NCBI GenBank assembly: GCA_900766265.1 | Contig: CAAFUS010000018.1 | Span: 186,001 to 250,000, forward strand | Direction of reading: 5' to 3' | From: Pseudomonadaceae bacterium | GTDB lineage: Bacteria; Pseudomonadota; Gammaproteobacteria; Pseudomonadales; Pseudomonadaceae | Length of the DNA stretch: 64,000 nt | Shown: positions 25,017 through 33,300 of the stretch, one piece after another | How positions within the stretch are numbered: the stretch's first letter is position 1 | How the letters are laid out: each line of letters starts with the position of its first letter | Position numbers and translations under genes: made by a program | Notes under the pieces: generated by a model | Seen by the model: only the letters and a program-made list of their open reading frames with translations | Databases searched by the model: none | What the model was told of the DNA's origin: nothing

Positions 25017-25610
25017 ATGGATATGCAATCCCGTATTCGCCAGTTGTTCCAAGCCAGCATCGAGACCAAGCAGCAGGCGATGGACGTCCTGGCTCCGTGC
25101 ATCGAGCAGGCCGGCCAGGCGATGGTCAACACACTGCTCAACGAAGGCAAGATATTGAGCTGCGGCAACGGCGGCTCGGCGGGCGATGCCCAGCACTTCT
25201 CCTCCGAGCTTCTCAACCGCTTCGAACGGGAGCGGCCCAGCCTTCCGGCGATCGCCCTGACCACAGATAGCTCCACCCTGACTTCGATCGCCAACGACTA
25301 CAGCTACAACGAAGTCTTTTCAAAGCAGATCCGCGCCCTGGGTCAGGCCGGCGACGTGCTCCTGGCGATCTCCACGAGCGGCAATTCGGCCAACATCATC
25401 CAGGCGATCCAGGCCGCGCACGATCGCGAGATGCTGGTGGTCGCCCTGACCGGCCGCGACGGCGGCGGCATGGCCTCCCTGCTATTGCCCGAAGACGTGG
25501 AAATCCGGGTTCCGGCCAACGTTACCGCACGTATCCAGGAGGTTCACCTCCTTGCGATCCATTGCCTGTGCGACCTGATCGACAATCAACTGTTCGGGAG
25601 TGAAGAATGA
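25017..25610 (+). CDS. diaA: SIS-domain protein DiaA (DnaA initiator-associating)
   Basis: DiaA is a homotetrameric SIS-domain protein that binds DnaA and promotes timely replication initiation in E. coli. The SIS fold shows CGNGGSAGDAQHF (about residues 50-62) and LLAISTSGNSANI. It is often annotated as the phosphoheptose isomerase GmhA. The segments FERERPSLPAIAL and CLCDLIDNQLF, however, match DiaA more closely than heptose isomerases, and the neighbours lpoA, yraN and dolP are those of diaA. Isomerase activity cannot be excluded from sequence. Length is 197 residues, with AAGGT in front of the ATG. Confidence 0.85.
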   Translation: MDMQSRIRQLFQASIETKQQAMDVLAPCIEQAGQAMVNTLLNEGKILSCGNGGSAGDAQHFSSELLNRFERERPSLPAIALTTDSSTLTSIANDYSYNEVFSKQIRALGQAGDVLLAISTSGNSANIIQAIQAAHDREMLVVALTGRDGGGMASLLLPEDVEIRVPANVTARIQEVHLLAIHCLCDLIDNQLFGSEE

Positions 25611-26188
25611 ACCGGCAAATCCTGGGCGCCGCTGCGCTCGCCCTCTGTCTCGCCGCCACCGGTGGATGCAGTTCGGTATTGAACGCGACGCGCGACGAGC
25701 CGATATCGGACAACCGCGGCACACGCACCATTGGTAGCAAGATCGACGACTCGCTGATCGAAACCAAGGCCTCGGTGAACATCGCCAAGGCCCATGTCGA
25801 CCTGGACAAGAACTCCCATATCGTCGTTGCGAGCTACAACGGTGTGGTGCTGCTGGCAGGGCAAACGCCCCGCGAAGACCTCAAGCAGATGGCCGAACAG
25901 GCGGCCAGCCAGGTGCAGCGCGTGAAGCGCGTGCACAATGAGCTGCAGATCCTCCAGCCTTCGTCAGCGCTGGCGCGCAGCAACGACACCTGGTTGACCA
26001 GCAAGATCAAGGCACAGATGCTGACCGACAGCTCGGTGCCCGGCTCGCGCATCAAGGTCATCACGGAAAATGGGATCGTCTACCTGCTGGGTCTGGTCAC
26101 TCGCCAGGAAGGAACGCGAGCCACCAATTTGGTCCAGGGCGTTTCCGGCGTTCAGCGCATCGTCAAGCTGTTCGAATACATCGACTGA
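25607..26188 (+). CDS. dolP: Outer-membrane lipoprotein with two BON domains (DolP)
   Basis: DolP (YraP) is an outer-membrane lipoprotein with two BON domains that binds anionic phospholipid and supports envelope integrity in E. coli. Here the signal peptide ends at TGGC with Cys21 as lipid site. The BON domains lie at about 45-113 and 122-190, the first with the VVLLAGQTPRED strand and the second with GIVYLLGLVTRQE. Length is 193 residues. The ATG overlaps the diaA stop by four bases. A bidirectional terminator follows the stop. Confidence 0.93.
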   Translation: MNRQILGAAALALCLAATGGCSSVLNATRDEPISDNRGTRTIGSKIDDSLIETKASVNIAKAHVDLDKNSHIVVASYNGVVLLAGQTPREDLKQMAEQAASQVQRVKRVHNELQILQPSSALARSNDTWLTSKIKAQMLTDSSVPGSRIKVITENGIVYLLGLVTRQEGTRATNLVQGVSGVQRIVKLFEYID

Positions 26189-26212
26189 AACCCAGGCTCC
26201 ACGCGACGCGAC

Positions 26213-26242
26213 AAAACGGCGACCATCCGGGTCGCCGTTTTT
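26213..26242. terminator. Bidirectional intrinsic terminator between dolP and sspB
   Basis: AAAACGGCGACC and GGTCGCCGTTTTT form a long stem around a five-base loop. The T-run on the plus strand and the A-run (T on minus) on the other side let it stop both the lpoA-dolP and the convergent sspA-sspB transcripts. Confidence 0.88.
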
Positions 26243-26254
26243 CGTTCCGAAGGC

Positions 26255-26662
26255 TTACTTGACCACCTTGAGGCTAGGGCGGCCGCCCGGACCGGGACGG
26301 GACGCCCCCTCCGAAGATGAAGGGTCTTCCGGCGCGCCGTCATCGGGTGGCGTGGGCTCGATCTCGAACACCATGCCCTGCCCGTTCTCCCGCGCATAGA
26401 TCGCCATCACGGCCGCCGACGGGATATACAGGCTATGGGGAACCCCTCCGAAACGGCCTTCGAAACTGACAGCGTCATTGTCCATCTGCATCTGGCGCAC
26501 CGCACTGGGCGATACATTCAGGACGATCTGTCCGTCACTGGCGAAACCGGCCGGCACCCGCACGCCTGGATGCTCCGCATTGACCAGCAGGTGAGGCGTG
26601 CAATCGTTGTCGACGATCCACTCGTACAACGCGCGGACCAGATAAGGACGACTTGAGTTCAT
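26255..26662 (-). CDS. sspB: ClpXP protease specificity-enhancing factor
   Basis: SspB delivers ssrA-tagged and other substrates to ClpXP. The N-terminal ribosome-tag-binding domain (about 1-110) includes YEWIVDNDCTPHLLVNA and the SFEGRFGGVPHSLYIP strands. A flexible acidic linker rich in Pro, Asp and Ser follows. The last residues RPSLKVVK match the XB motif that docks on ClpX. Length is 135. The gene follows sspA by 17 bases, as in most gammaproteobacteria. Confidence 0.96.
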   Translation of the reverse strand: MNSSRPYLVRALYEWIVDNDCTPHLLVNAEHPGVRVPAGFASDGQIVLNVSPSAVRQMQMDNDAVSFEGRFGGVPHSLYIPSAAVMAIYARENGQGMVFEIEPTPPDDGAPEDPSSSEGASRPGPGGRPSLKVVK

Positions 26663-26679
26663 GTAGCTGCCTCTTCTCC

Positions 26680-27297
26680 TCAGCGCATACGGCGCTCGAC
26701 GTCGGAAAGACTGGCCTGGAAGGCCTCGCGAACGAAATTACGCTCCATGTAATCGAGCAGCGGCTTGGCTGCTCGCGGTAGCTCGATACCTAGGGTGGGC
26801 AAACGCCACAGGATTGGCAACAAGCAGCAGTCCACCAGACTGAGTTCTTCACTGAGAAAATAGGGCTTGTCCGCAAACACTGGAGACACGCCGCTCAGGC
26901 TTTCTCGGAGCTCCTTGCGCGCCTGCACCTTGGCGGCCTCGGCAACACGTCGCTCACAAATCTGGTCGACCAGCCGGCACCAGTCGCGCTGAATGCGGTG
27001 AACCAGCAGACGCGTATTGGCCCGCGCAACCGGGTAAACGGGCAGCAAGGCAGGATGCGGGTAACGCTCCTCGAGGTACTCCATGATCACTGTGGACTCA
27101 TAGAGTGCCAGATCGCGGTCGACGAAGGTCGGAACGCTGGCGTAGGGATTGACCTCGGCAAGCTGCGGCGGGCAACGCTGCGGATCGACATCGATGATCT
27201 GAGCGTCCACGCCCTTTTCCGCGAGAACCAGGCGCACCCGGTGAGAGTAGTGATCGGCGGGATCGGAGTAACAGGCCAACTTATTGTTCATGGCCAT
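26680..27297 (-). CDS. sspA: Stringent starvation protein A
   Basis: SspA is a glutathione-S-transferase-fold protein that binds RNA polymerase and modulates transcription in stationary phase or starvation. The N-terminal thioredoxin-like half (LACYSDPADHYSHRVRLVLAEKG) and the helical half (LLVHRIQRDWC...) are intact. The start at 27297 (MAMNNKLACY) is chosen because GAGGAAGG lies just in front. The frame is open 18 codons further upstream without a ribosome binding site. The protein has 205 residues and is followed by sspB. Confidence 0.95.
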   Translation of the reverse strand: MAMNNKLACYSDPADHYSHRVRLVLAEKGVDAQIIDVDPQRCPPQLAEVNPYASVPTFVDRDLALYESTVIMEYLEERYPHPALLPVYPVARANTRLLVHRIQRDWCRLVDQICERRVAEAAKVQARKELRESLSGVSPVFADKPYFLSEELSLVDCCLLPILWRLPTLGIELPRAAKPLLDYMERNFVREAFQASLSDVERRMR

Positions 27298-27409
27298 AGA
27301 GTCCTTCCTCGCGTAGGGATGCAATTCGTTGGGCTGGCGAAGCCAAACCACGAGTGTCGTAAGCGTGCTTCGGGACGGCCGTACCGGTGGACAGACCTTC
27401 CCGGAGCAG

Positions 27410-27440
27410 AAAAAACACGCGCGCCCATCAGGCGCGCGTG
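27410..27440 (-). terminator. Intrinsic terminator of the petABC operon
   Basis: On the minus strand CACGCGCGCC and GGCGCGCGTG pair around a short loop and are followed by six T residues. It lies about 20 bases after the petC stop. Confidence 0.9.
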
Positions 27441-27459
27441 GTGCAACAGGTACTGCGAC

Positions 27460-28242
27460 CTAGTGGACGTCTTTCCAATACTCGCGCTTGAGCAGGTAGG
27501 CGAACACGAAGAAGACCGCCAGGAACAGCAACACGTAGGTGCCGATGCGCTGGCTCTGCAGCTTGACCGGGTTGGCGGAGTACGCCAGGAAGGTCACCAG
27601 GTTCTTCACCGTCTCGTCGTACTCGGCCTCGGTCTGGCTGCCGGTACCCGGCAGGACGGTCAGCTGATCACAGGCTTCGTGCGTGATGGGCGTGCCGGTC
27701 AGCGGATCGAACTGACGGCGGCCATTCTCGACCACCTGGACCTGCTTGCAGCCCACCACCTGACGACCCTGCAGCGGCGCCAACACGTGCGGCATACCGA
27801 CGTTCGGGAAGACACGGTTGTTCACGCCGTACGGACGGGTCGGATCTTCGTAGAAGGCCCGCAGATAGGAATACAACCAGTCGTTCCCACGAACACGCGC
27901 CACCAGCGTCAGGTCCGGAGGCGCAGCACCGAACCAGTTCTTGGCATCGTCCGGACGCATGCCGATCTGCATATGGTCGCCAAACTTGGCGTCATTGAAG
28001 ACCACATTCTCCATCATGATTTCCTCGGGAATACCGAGGTCGGTCGCGACACGCTCGTAACGCTGGTACTGGGCGCTGTGGCAACCCATGCAGTAGTTGG
28101 CGAACGTGCGCAGACCATCCTGCAGTGCAGCCTTGTCGGTCAGATCAATATCGACCTTGTCCAGCTCGACGCCATGACCACCGGCAGCGAAGGAGAAGGC
28201 CGGCATCAGCGCGAGAATCAATGCAGCTATTTGCTTTTTCAT
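27460..28242 (-). CDS. petC: Cytochrome c1 of the bc1 complex
   Basis: Cytochrome c1 passes electrons from the Rieske protein to soluble cytochrome c. A cleavable signal peptide (about 1-19, ending FSFA) is followed by the haem site C51-MG-C54-H55. The methionine axial ligand is likely in NVGMPHVLAP. A C-terminal membrane helix (about 232-252) anchors it, with a short basic tail. The 260-residue length is typical for pseudomonads. Its ATG overlaps the petB stop by one base, and it is last in the operon. Confidence 0.98.
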   Translation of the reverse strand: MKKQIAALILALMPAFSFAAGGHGVELDKVDIDLTDKAALQDGLRTFANYCMGCHSAQYQRYERVATDLGIPEEIMMENVVFNDAKFGDHMQIGMRPDDAKNWFGAAPPDLTLVARVRGNDWLYSYLRAFYEDPTRPYGVNNRVFPNVGMPHVLAPLQGRQVVGCKQVQVVENGRRQFDPLTGTPITHEACDQLTVLPGTGSQTEAEYDETVKNLVTFLAYSANPVKLQSQRIGTYVLLFLAVFFVFAYLLKREYWKDVH

Positions 28243-29453
28243 CAGCCATCCACCCTATCCGGTACTACTTTGGTCTTCTCGAGCTTGGTGTAGAACGGCA
28301 TCAGGAGGAAGTACGCGAAGTAAAGGAACGTACATACCTGGGACAGCAGCGTCCGCCCCGGAGTAGGAGACAAAACGCCCAGGACGCCGAGAATTACGAA
28401 GGATACGCAGAACACCAGCAGCCAGATCTTGCTCATCCAGCCCTTGTAGCGCATCGACTTGACGGGGCTGCGGTCGAGCCACGGCAGCACGAACAGCACG
28501 GCAATGGCGGCGCCCATCGCTACGACACCCAGCAACTTGTCGGGCACCGCACGGAGGATGGCGTAGAAAGGCGTGAAGTACCAGACAGGCGCGATGTGTT
28601 CCGGCGTCTTGAAGGCGTTGGCCGCTTCGAAGTTCGGCTTCTCGAGGAAGTACCCCCCCATCTCTGGGAAGAAGAACACAACCGCGCAGAAGATGAACAG
28701 GAAGACCACGACACCGACGATATCCTTCACCGTGTAGTACGGGTGGAATGGAATGCCGTCGAGCGGAACGCCAGCTTCGTCCTTGGACTTCTTGATGTCG
28801 ACGCCCATCGGGTTGTTCGAGCCCACCTCATGGAGCGCCAGGATATGCAGCACCACCAGACCGAGAATGACGATCGGCAAGGCGATCACGTGAAGCGCGA
28901 AGAAGCGGTTCAGGGTGATACCCGAGATCAGGTAGTCACCCCGGATCCACTGGGTCAGGTCATCGCCGATCACCGGAATGGCACCGAACAGCGAGATGAT
29001 CACCTGGGCACCCCAGTAGGACATCTGCCCCCACGGCAGCAGATAACCCATGAAGGCCTCGGCCATCAGCGCCAGATAGATCAGCATGCCGAAGATCCAC
29101 ACCAGCTCGCGAGGCTTCTGATAGGAGCCATAGAGGATGCCACGGAACATGTGCAGGTAAACGACGACGAAGAACGCCGAAGCACCGGTCGAATGCAGGT
29201 AACGGATGATCCAGCCGTACTCGACGTCACGCATGATGTATTCGACCGAGGCGAAGGCGCCCTCAGCCGACGGTTCGAAGCTCATGGTCAACCAGATACC
29301 GGTCAGGATTTGATTGACCAGGACCAGCAGCGCCAGGGATCCGAAGAAGTAAAGAACGTTAAAGTTCTTGGGCGCGTAATACTTGCTCAGATGATCTTCC
29401 CACATCTTGGTCGCGGGGAAGCGCGCATCGACCCATTCCATGAACTTGCTCAT
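28242..29453 (-). CDS. petB: Cytochrome b of the bc1 complex
   Basis: Cytochrome b is the membrane-embedded quinol-oxidising and quinone-reducing subunit with two b haems. The 403-residue protein has the paired haem-ligating His residues in helices B and D (for example YLHSTGASAFFVVVYLHMF and FALHVIALPIVILGLVVLH). It also has the PEWY-like quinol-site region, here seen near IPFHPYYTVKDIVG. Eight or more hydrophobic helices are visible. It overlaps petA and petC by one base on each side, so all three are translated as one unit. Confidence 0.98.
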   Translation of the reverse strand: MSKFMEWVDARFPATKMWEDHLSKYYAPKNFNVLYFFGSLALLVLVNQILTGIWLTMSFEPSAEGAFASVEYIMRDVEYGWIIRYLHSTGASAFFVVVYLHMFRGILYGSYQKPRELVWIFGMLIYLALMAEAFMGYLLPWGQMSYWGAQVIISLFGAIPVIGDDLTQWIRGDYLISGITLNRFFALHVIALPIVILGLVVLHILALHEVGSNNPMGVDIKKSKDEAGVPLDGIPFHPYYTVKDIVGVVVFLFIFCAVVFFFPEMGGYFLEKPNFEAANAFKTPEHIAPVWYFTPFYAILRAVPDKLLGVVAMGAAIAVLFVLPWLDRSPVKSMRYKGWMSKIWLLVFCVSFVILGVLGVLSPTPGRTLLSQVCTFLYFAYFLLMPFYTKLEKTKVVPDRVDG

Positions 29454-30046
29454 CAGGCGTTCTCCTGGTCCACGCCGATGATGAGCACATCATCCGTCTC
29501 GTACGAGTGCGGAGGCACCGGCAGGTTCAAGGGCGCTGGCTGCGCTTTGTAAACGCGGCCGGCCATGTCGTATTTGGAGCCATGGCACGGGCAGAAATAG
29601 CCGCCCTGCCAGTTCGCACCGAGATCCGCGGGACCGACTTCCGGGCGAAAGGACGGCGAGCAACCGAGGTGCGTACATAGCCCCACCAGCACCAGTAGTT
29701 CGGGCTTGATGGAGCGCGTCTTCGGATCGACATACTCGGGCTGGACCGACTCCTCGGACTGAGGATCGGCCACTTCCGCCTCGACCTTGTCCAGGCCGCT
29801 CAGCACCTCGTCGGTCCGACGTACGATAAATACCGGCTGCCCCCGCCATTCGGCCACCAACTGCTGGCCCGGCTGGATCTTGCCGATATTCACCCTAACC
29901 GGCGCACCGGCCGCCTTGGCCTTGGCACTAGGGAACCATGACCCCACGAACGGGACCGCGGCACCCACCGCTCCTGCCGCACCTACCACCGAGGTGGCGG
30001 CAACCAGGAAGCGACGCCGGCCAGCATTCACGCCGTCATTGCTCAT
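29453..30046 (-). CDS. petA: Rieske iron-sulfur protein of the bc1 complex
   Basis: This is the 2Fe-2S subunit that takes electrons from quinol and moves to cytochrome c1. A twin-arginine-type N-terminus (RRRFLVAATS) leads into the single membrane helix (about 14-36). The cluster ligands are C124-T-H126 with C129, and C152-P-C154-H155. The length, 197, is usual. The upstream leader contains a small hairpin with GCCTGC/GCAGGC arms about 30 bases before the ATG. I found no clear promoter hexamers. It is first in petABC. Confidence 0.98.
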   Translation of the reverse strand: MSNDGVNAGRRRFLVAATSVVGAAGAVGAAVPFVGSWFPSAKAKAAGAPVRVNIGKIQPGQQLVAEWRGQPVFIVRRTDEVLSGLDKVEAEVADPQSEESVQPEYVDPKTRSIKPELLVLVGLCTHLGCSPSFRPEVGPADLGANWQGGYFCPCHGSKYDMAGRVYKAQPAPLNLPVPPHSYETDDVLIIGVDQENA

Positions 30047-30248
30047 TCAGTCCTCTCCCATCAGCTTCTTATGGCCTGCATGGAAGCAGGCATCTACTAC
30101 GTAAAATCGGGCCGCGAAAAAATTCGCCAAATGGTAAAGAAAACCCCCTCCCCTGACAAGGTAATAGCCCGACACAAAGAACCCGTAAGCCTTTATAAAT
30201 AAGACATTGAGCGCGCGACATGCTGTCGCATCGATGAATCGAAGGGGC

Positions 30249-30287
30249 AAAAAAAAACGCCCCGATTCGAATGAACCAGGGCGTTTT
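30249..30287 (-). terminator. Intrinsic terminator of rplM-rpsI
   Basis: On the minus strand AAAACGCCC and GGGCGTTTT form the stem around a loop of about 16 bases, followed by a run of nine T residues. It begins 15 bases after the rpsI stop. Confidence 0.85.
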
Positions 30288-30301
30288 CTTTGCAAGCGAG
30301 A

Positions 30302-30694
30302 TTAACGCTTGGAGTACTGAGGACGCTTACGCGCCTTACGCAGACCAACTTTCTTACGCTCGACTTCGCGCGCATCGCGAGTCACGAAACCGGCCTTGCG
30401 CAGCGGGCTACGCAGGGTTTCGTCGTATTCGATCAGTGCACGGCTGATACCATGACGGATCGCACCAGCCTGACCACTGACACCACCACCCAGGACAGTG
30501 ACATACACATCGAACTTCTCGACGGTGGAAGTCAGTTCGAGCGGCTGACGAACAACCATGCGAGCAGTTTCACGACCGAAGAAGTTATCCAGTGCGCGGT
30601 TGTTGATGGAGATCTTGCCAGTGCCCGGACGGAGGAATACGCGTGCGGTTGCAGTCTTGCGACGGCCAGTGCCGTAGTTTTGAGTCGCCGACAT
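30302..30694 (-). CDS. rpsI: 30S ribosomal protein S9
   Basis: S9 is a small-subunit protein whose C-terminal tail reaches the P-site tRNA. The 130-residue protein has YGTGRRKTATARVFLRPG near the N-terminus and GGGVSGQAGAIRHGISRAL centrally. It ends in the universally conserved RPQYSKR tail, with the terminal arginine that contacts tRNA. The gene is 14 bases downstream of rplM and ends before a strong terminator. Confidence 0.99.
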   Translation of the reverse strand: MSATQNYGTGRRKTATARVFLRPGTGKISINNRALDNFFGRETARMVVRQPLELTSTVEKFDVYVTVLGGGVSGQAGAIRHGISRALIEYDETLRSPLRKAGFVTRDAREVERKKVGLRKARKRPQYSKR

Positions 30695-30708
30695 AATGAA
30701 CTATTCCG

Positions 30709-31137
30709 TTAAATCTTCAGTTCTTGGGGCTGCTGAGCGGTATGAGGGTGGTTCGCACCCTTGTACACCTTCAGCTTGCGGTACATGTCGCGACCCAGCG
30801 GATTCTTCGGCAGCATGCCCTTGACCGCGGTCTCGATCACACGTTCAGGCGCCTTGGCGATCAGCTTCTCGAAGTTGATCGACTTGATGCCACCCGGGAA
30901 ACCGGAGTGAGAGTAGTACATCTTGTCGGTAGTCTTTGCACCGGTCACACGCACTTGCTCAGCGTTGATCACAACGATGTAGTCGCCAGTATCAACGTGA
31001 GGGGTGTATTCCGCCTTGTGCTTGCCACGCAGACGGCTGGCAATTTCGGTAGCCAGACGACCCAGGGTCTGACCAGCAGCGTCGACGACAAACCAGTCGC
31101 GCTTGACGGTTTCCGGTTTAGCAGTAAAAGTCTTCAT
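30709..31137 (-). CDS. rplM: 50S ribosomal protein L13
   Basis: L13 is an early-assembly large-subunit protein. The 142-residue sequence shows WFVVDAAGQTLGRLATEIAS and GDYIVVINAEQVRVTGAK, both family signatures. It is the first gene of the conserved rplM-rpsI operon. The region upstream has two candidate promoters and a pair of stem-loops with identical cores, so the longer transcript would have a structured leader. In E. coli the operon is autoregulated through its leader, but the element here does not obviously match that one. Confidence 0.99.
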   Translation of the reverse strand: MKTFTAKPETVKRDWFVVDAAGQTLGRLATEIASRLRGKHKAEYTPHVDTGDYIVVINAEQVRVTGAKTTDKMYYSHSGFPGGIKSINFEKLIAKAPERVIETAVKGMLPKNPLGRDMYRKLKVYKGANHPHTAQQPQELKI

Positions 31138-31178
31138 TCGTTATAGCCTCAGGGGCCGCCCTGAAAATAAGACGGCGA

Positions 31179-31207
31179 ATCTTACTGAATAGTGCTCGCC
31201 CTGACAA
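31179..31207 (-). promoter_or_regulatory. Candidate proximal promoter of rplM-rpsI
   Basis: On the minus strand TTGTCA (31207-31202) and TAAGAT (31184-31179) are separated by 17 bases, matching five and four of six consensus bases. It would give a leader of about 35 nucleotides. Confidence 0.5.
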
Positions 31208-31272
31208 GCAGGGCAGCCGGAAACAGACGCTATCGGGGGCTCGGGTCAGCGCGTCCGCTACGGCGGAGGTTC

Positions 31273-31325
31273 GGTAGGCTAGGCATCCCCTACCTTCATG
31301 TCGCCAGGCTAGGCATCCCCGGCGA
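31273..31325. repeat. Twin stem-loops sharing one 15-bp core
   Basis: The 15-mer AGGCTAGGCATCCCC occurs at 31276-31290 and again at 31306-31320, a 30-base period. Each copy is enclosed by its own inverted arms: GGTAGG/CCTACC around the first and TCGCC/GGCGA around the second. The arms differ while the core is conserved, which is the pattern expected of a structured RNA or a protein-binding loop. They lie in the long rplM leader if the distal promoter is used. Confidence 0.7.
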
Positions 31326-31336
31326 TAAGCTGCGCA

Positions 31337-31364
31337 ATTATCCGGATAACGCAAAGAATAGCAA
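31337..31364 (-). promoter_or_regulatory. Candidate distal promoter of rplM-rpsI
   Basis: On the minus strand TTGCTA (31364-31359) and GATAAT (31342-31337) are separated by 16 bases. A transcript from here would carry about 190 nucleotides of leader, including both stem-loops at 31273-31325. Confidence 0.4.
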
Positions 31365-31476
31365 CCGCTTTCGGCCATCCTCCTCATGCGAATAGCCTCA
31401 GCACGCCCGCGCTTCCAATAGCCCCTTTCCCTGGCGTTCAATGACGCGACCTTCCAGACACGCCAAAGGAGCCACC

Positions 31477-32514
31477 ATGGAAATGCGCAAACTCGGCCGA
31501 TCGAACCTGAACGTCAGCTCCCTGTGCCTGGGCACCATGACCTGGGGCGAGCAGAACAGCGAGGCCGAAGCCTTTGCCCAGATCGACCGAGCCAAAACCG
31601 CCGGTATCAATTTCATCGACACCGCCGAGATGTACCCGGTACCGCCGAAGAAGGAGACCTACACAGCCACAGAGCGCATCATCGGTAATTATTTCAAGAA
31701 ACGCGGCAACCGCGCCGACTGGATACTCGCCAGCAAGATCGCAGGCCCGGGCAACGGGATCGACTACATCCGCGGCGGGAACCCGAAAATGAACCGCCAG
31801 CACATCGCTGCGGCGGTTGATGCCAGCCTCGAGCGCCTACAAACCGACTGGATAGACCTGTACCAGCTGCATTGGCCAGAACGCAGCACCAACTTCTTCG
31901 GACAACTCGGCTACCGCCACAAGGAACAGGACTTCACCCCTCTGCAGGAAACGCTCGAAGCCCTGGATGAGCAGGTCAAAGCCGGCAAGATCCGCCACAT
32001 CGGCCTGTCCAACGAAACACCCTGGGGCACCATGACCTACCTGGCGCTGGCCGAAGCCCGTCAACTGCCACGCGCCGTGTCGATCCAGAACCCCTACAAC
32101 CTGCTCAACCGCACCTTCGAAGTAGGCTTGGCCGAAATAGCCATTCGGGAACAATGCGGACTGCTGGCTTACTCGCCGCTGGCCTTCGGCATGTTGTCGG
32201 GCAAGTACGAAAACGGCGCACGCCCCGCCGATGCCCGACTCAGCCTGTTCAGCCGATTCACCCGCTACACAAACCCACAATCGGAAGCCGCGTGCTCGCG
32301 TTATGTCACGCTCGCCAGGGAATACGGACTCGACCCGGCGCAGATGGCGCTGGCTTTCGTCACCCAACAACCCTTCGTAACCAGCAACATCATCGGTGCA
32401 ACCAGCCTCGAGCAACTGGAGAGCAACCTGGCCAGCATCGAGATCACGCTATCCGATGAGCTGGTCGCGGCGATCAACGCCATCCATACCAACCAGCCGA
32501 ACCCGGCACCCTGA
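31477..32514 (+). CDS. NADP-dependent aldo-keto reductase (Tas-like)
   Basis: This 345-residue TIM-barrel oxidoreductase belongs to the aldo-keto reductase superfamily. The catalytic tetrad is visible as D48, Y53, K87 and H132 (LHWPER). It resembles the E. coli Tas protein, including the long loop NPKMNRQHI and the segment YRHKEQDFTPLQETLEAL. The natural substrate is not known. The ATG at 31477 is chosen because AAGGAG lies seven bases in front. An in-frame codon 12 triplets earlier lacks one. It is divergent from rplM and followed by an orphan permease gene. Confidence 0.93.
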   Translation: MEMRKLGRSNLNVSSLCLGTMTWGEQNSEAEAFAQIDRAKTAGINFIDTAEMYPVPPKKETYTATERIIGNYFKKRGNRADWILASKIAGPGNGIDYIRGGNPKMNRQHIAAAVDASLERLQTDWIDLYQLHWPERSTNFFGQLGYRHKEQDFTPLQETLEALDEQVKAGKIRHIGLSNETPWGTMTYLALAEARQLPRAVSIQNPYNLLNRTFEVGLAEIAIREQCGLLAYSPLAFGMLSGKYENGARPADARLSLFSRFTRYTNPQSEAACSRYVTLAREYGLDPAQMALAFVTQQPFVTSNIIGATSLEQLESNLASIEITLSDELVAAINAIHTNQPNPAP

Positions 32515-32622
32515 CCCTCGACAGCTGCTCGCAACCACCTGACATCCTTCGTGTCGTAACTGCAGGTGGTTGCAGCGCCTAGTACTGCTCGCAGCCAGGA
32601 CAGATGAATCGAGTGCGCGCCG

Positions 32623-33300
32623 ATGATTTCCGCTGAACTGCTTTCGGACTCGACCCTGCTCACCGGCTGGGTGATCTATTGCCTGGCACTTTGCTGGGCC
32701 GTGATCCGAGCGCCCTGGGTAGAGCTATTCAGCGATACCCGTCGGCAACACCTGCTGTTCGGCTCGGTACTCGCGATCTTCCTGCTGTGGCTGGTACGCC
32801 GGGATTTCGAATCGGGCCTGTCGTTTCATTTCATCGGCCTAACCGCCGTGACTTTGCTGCTCGACTGGCCGCTGGCGATTCTTGCAGCCTTCTTGGCCCA
32901 GCTCGGACTCATGGCGCTGGGTCATCAAGACCCGAGCGCAATCGGAATGAACGGGATTCTGCTGATCCTGATACCGGTGGCCGTCACGGAAATCTGCGCC
33001 CTGCTGGTGGAGCGCCGGAAGCCGAAGAACCTCTTCGTCTATATCTTCTTTTCCGGCTTTTTCCCGGCCGCCCTCGCCGCGCTGTTCTGCATACTGGCCT
33101 CGCTGGGCGTACTGCTCGTGGACGGCCGCTACCCCATGCCGCCCTGGCTTGACGACTTTGCCGGTTACATCTGGCTGGTGATGTTCCCGGAAGCCTTCAT
33201 CAACGGCACCGCCGTCACGGCCCTGGTAGTGTTCTATCCGGACTGGCTGGAAACCTTCAACCGCAGCCGCTACCTGCAGGCACCCTGGAAAAATCCCTGA
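32623..33300 (+). CDS. Energy-coupling factor transporter-type membrane permease
   Basis: The 225-residue protein has about six hydrophobic segments spread over residues 12-205, with little between them. The sequence resembles the CbiM/ECF substrate-binding membrane family seen as a stand-alone gene next to yacG-coaE in pseudomonads. ECF S-components normally need an ATPase and a T-component, and neither lies here. The substrate is therefore unknown: it may use modules encoded elsewhere or work alone. It converges with yacG, and the two stops are directly adjacent. No terminator-like hairpin separates them. Confidence 0.7.
   Translation: MISAELLSDSTLLTGWVIYCLALCWAVIRAPWVELFSDTRRQHLLFGSVLAIFLLWLVRRDFESGLSFHFIGLTAVTLLLDWPLAILAAFLAQLGLMALGHQDPSAIGMNGILLILIPVAVTEICALLVERRKPKNLFVYIFFSGFFPAALAALFCILASLGVLLVDGRYPMPPWLDDFAGYIWLVMFPEAFINGTAVTALVVFYPDWLETFNRSRYLQAPWKNP

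Noticed and set aside
28125..29552. 475-codon plus-strand frame opposite petB
   Set aside because: Antisense to cytochrome b. The charged, Gln/His-rich translation is typical of shadow frames.
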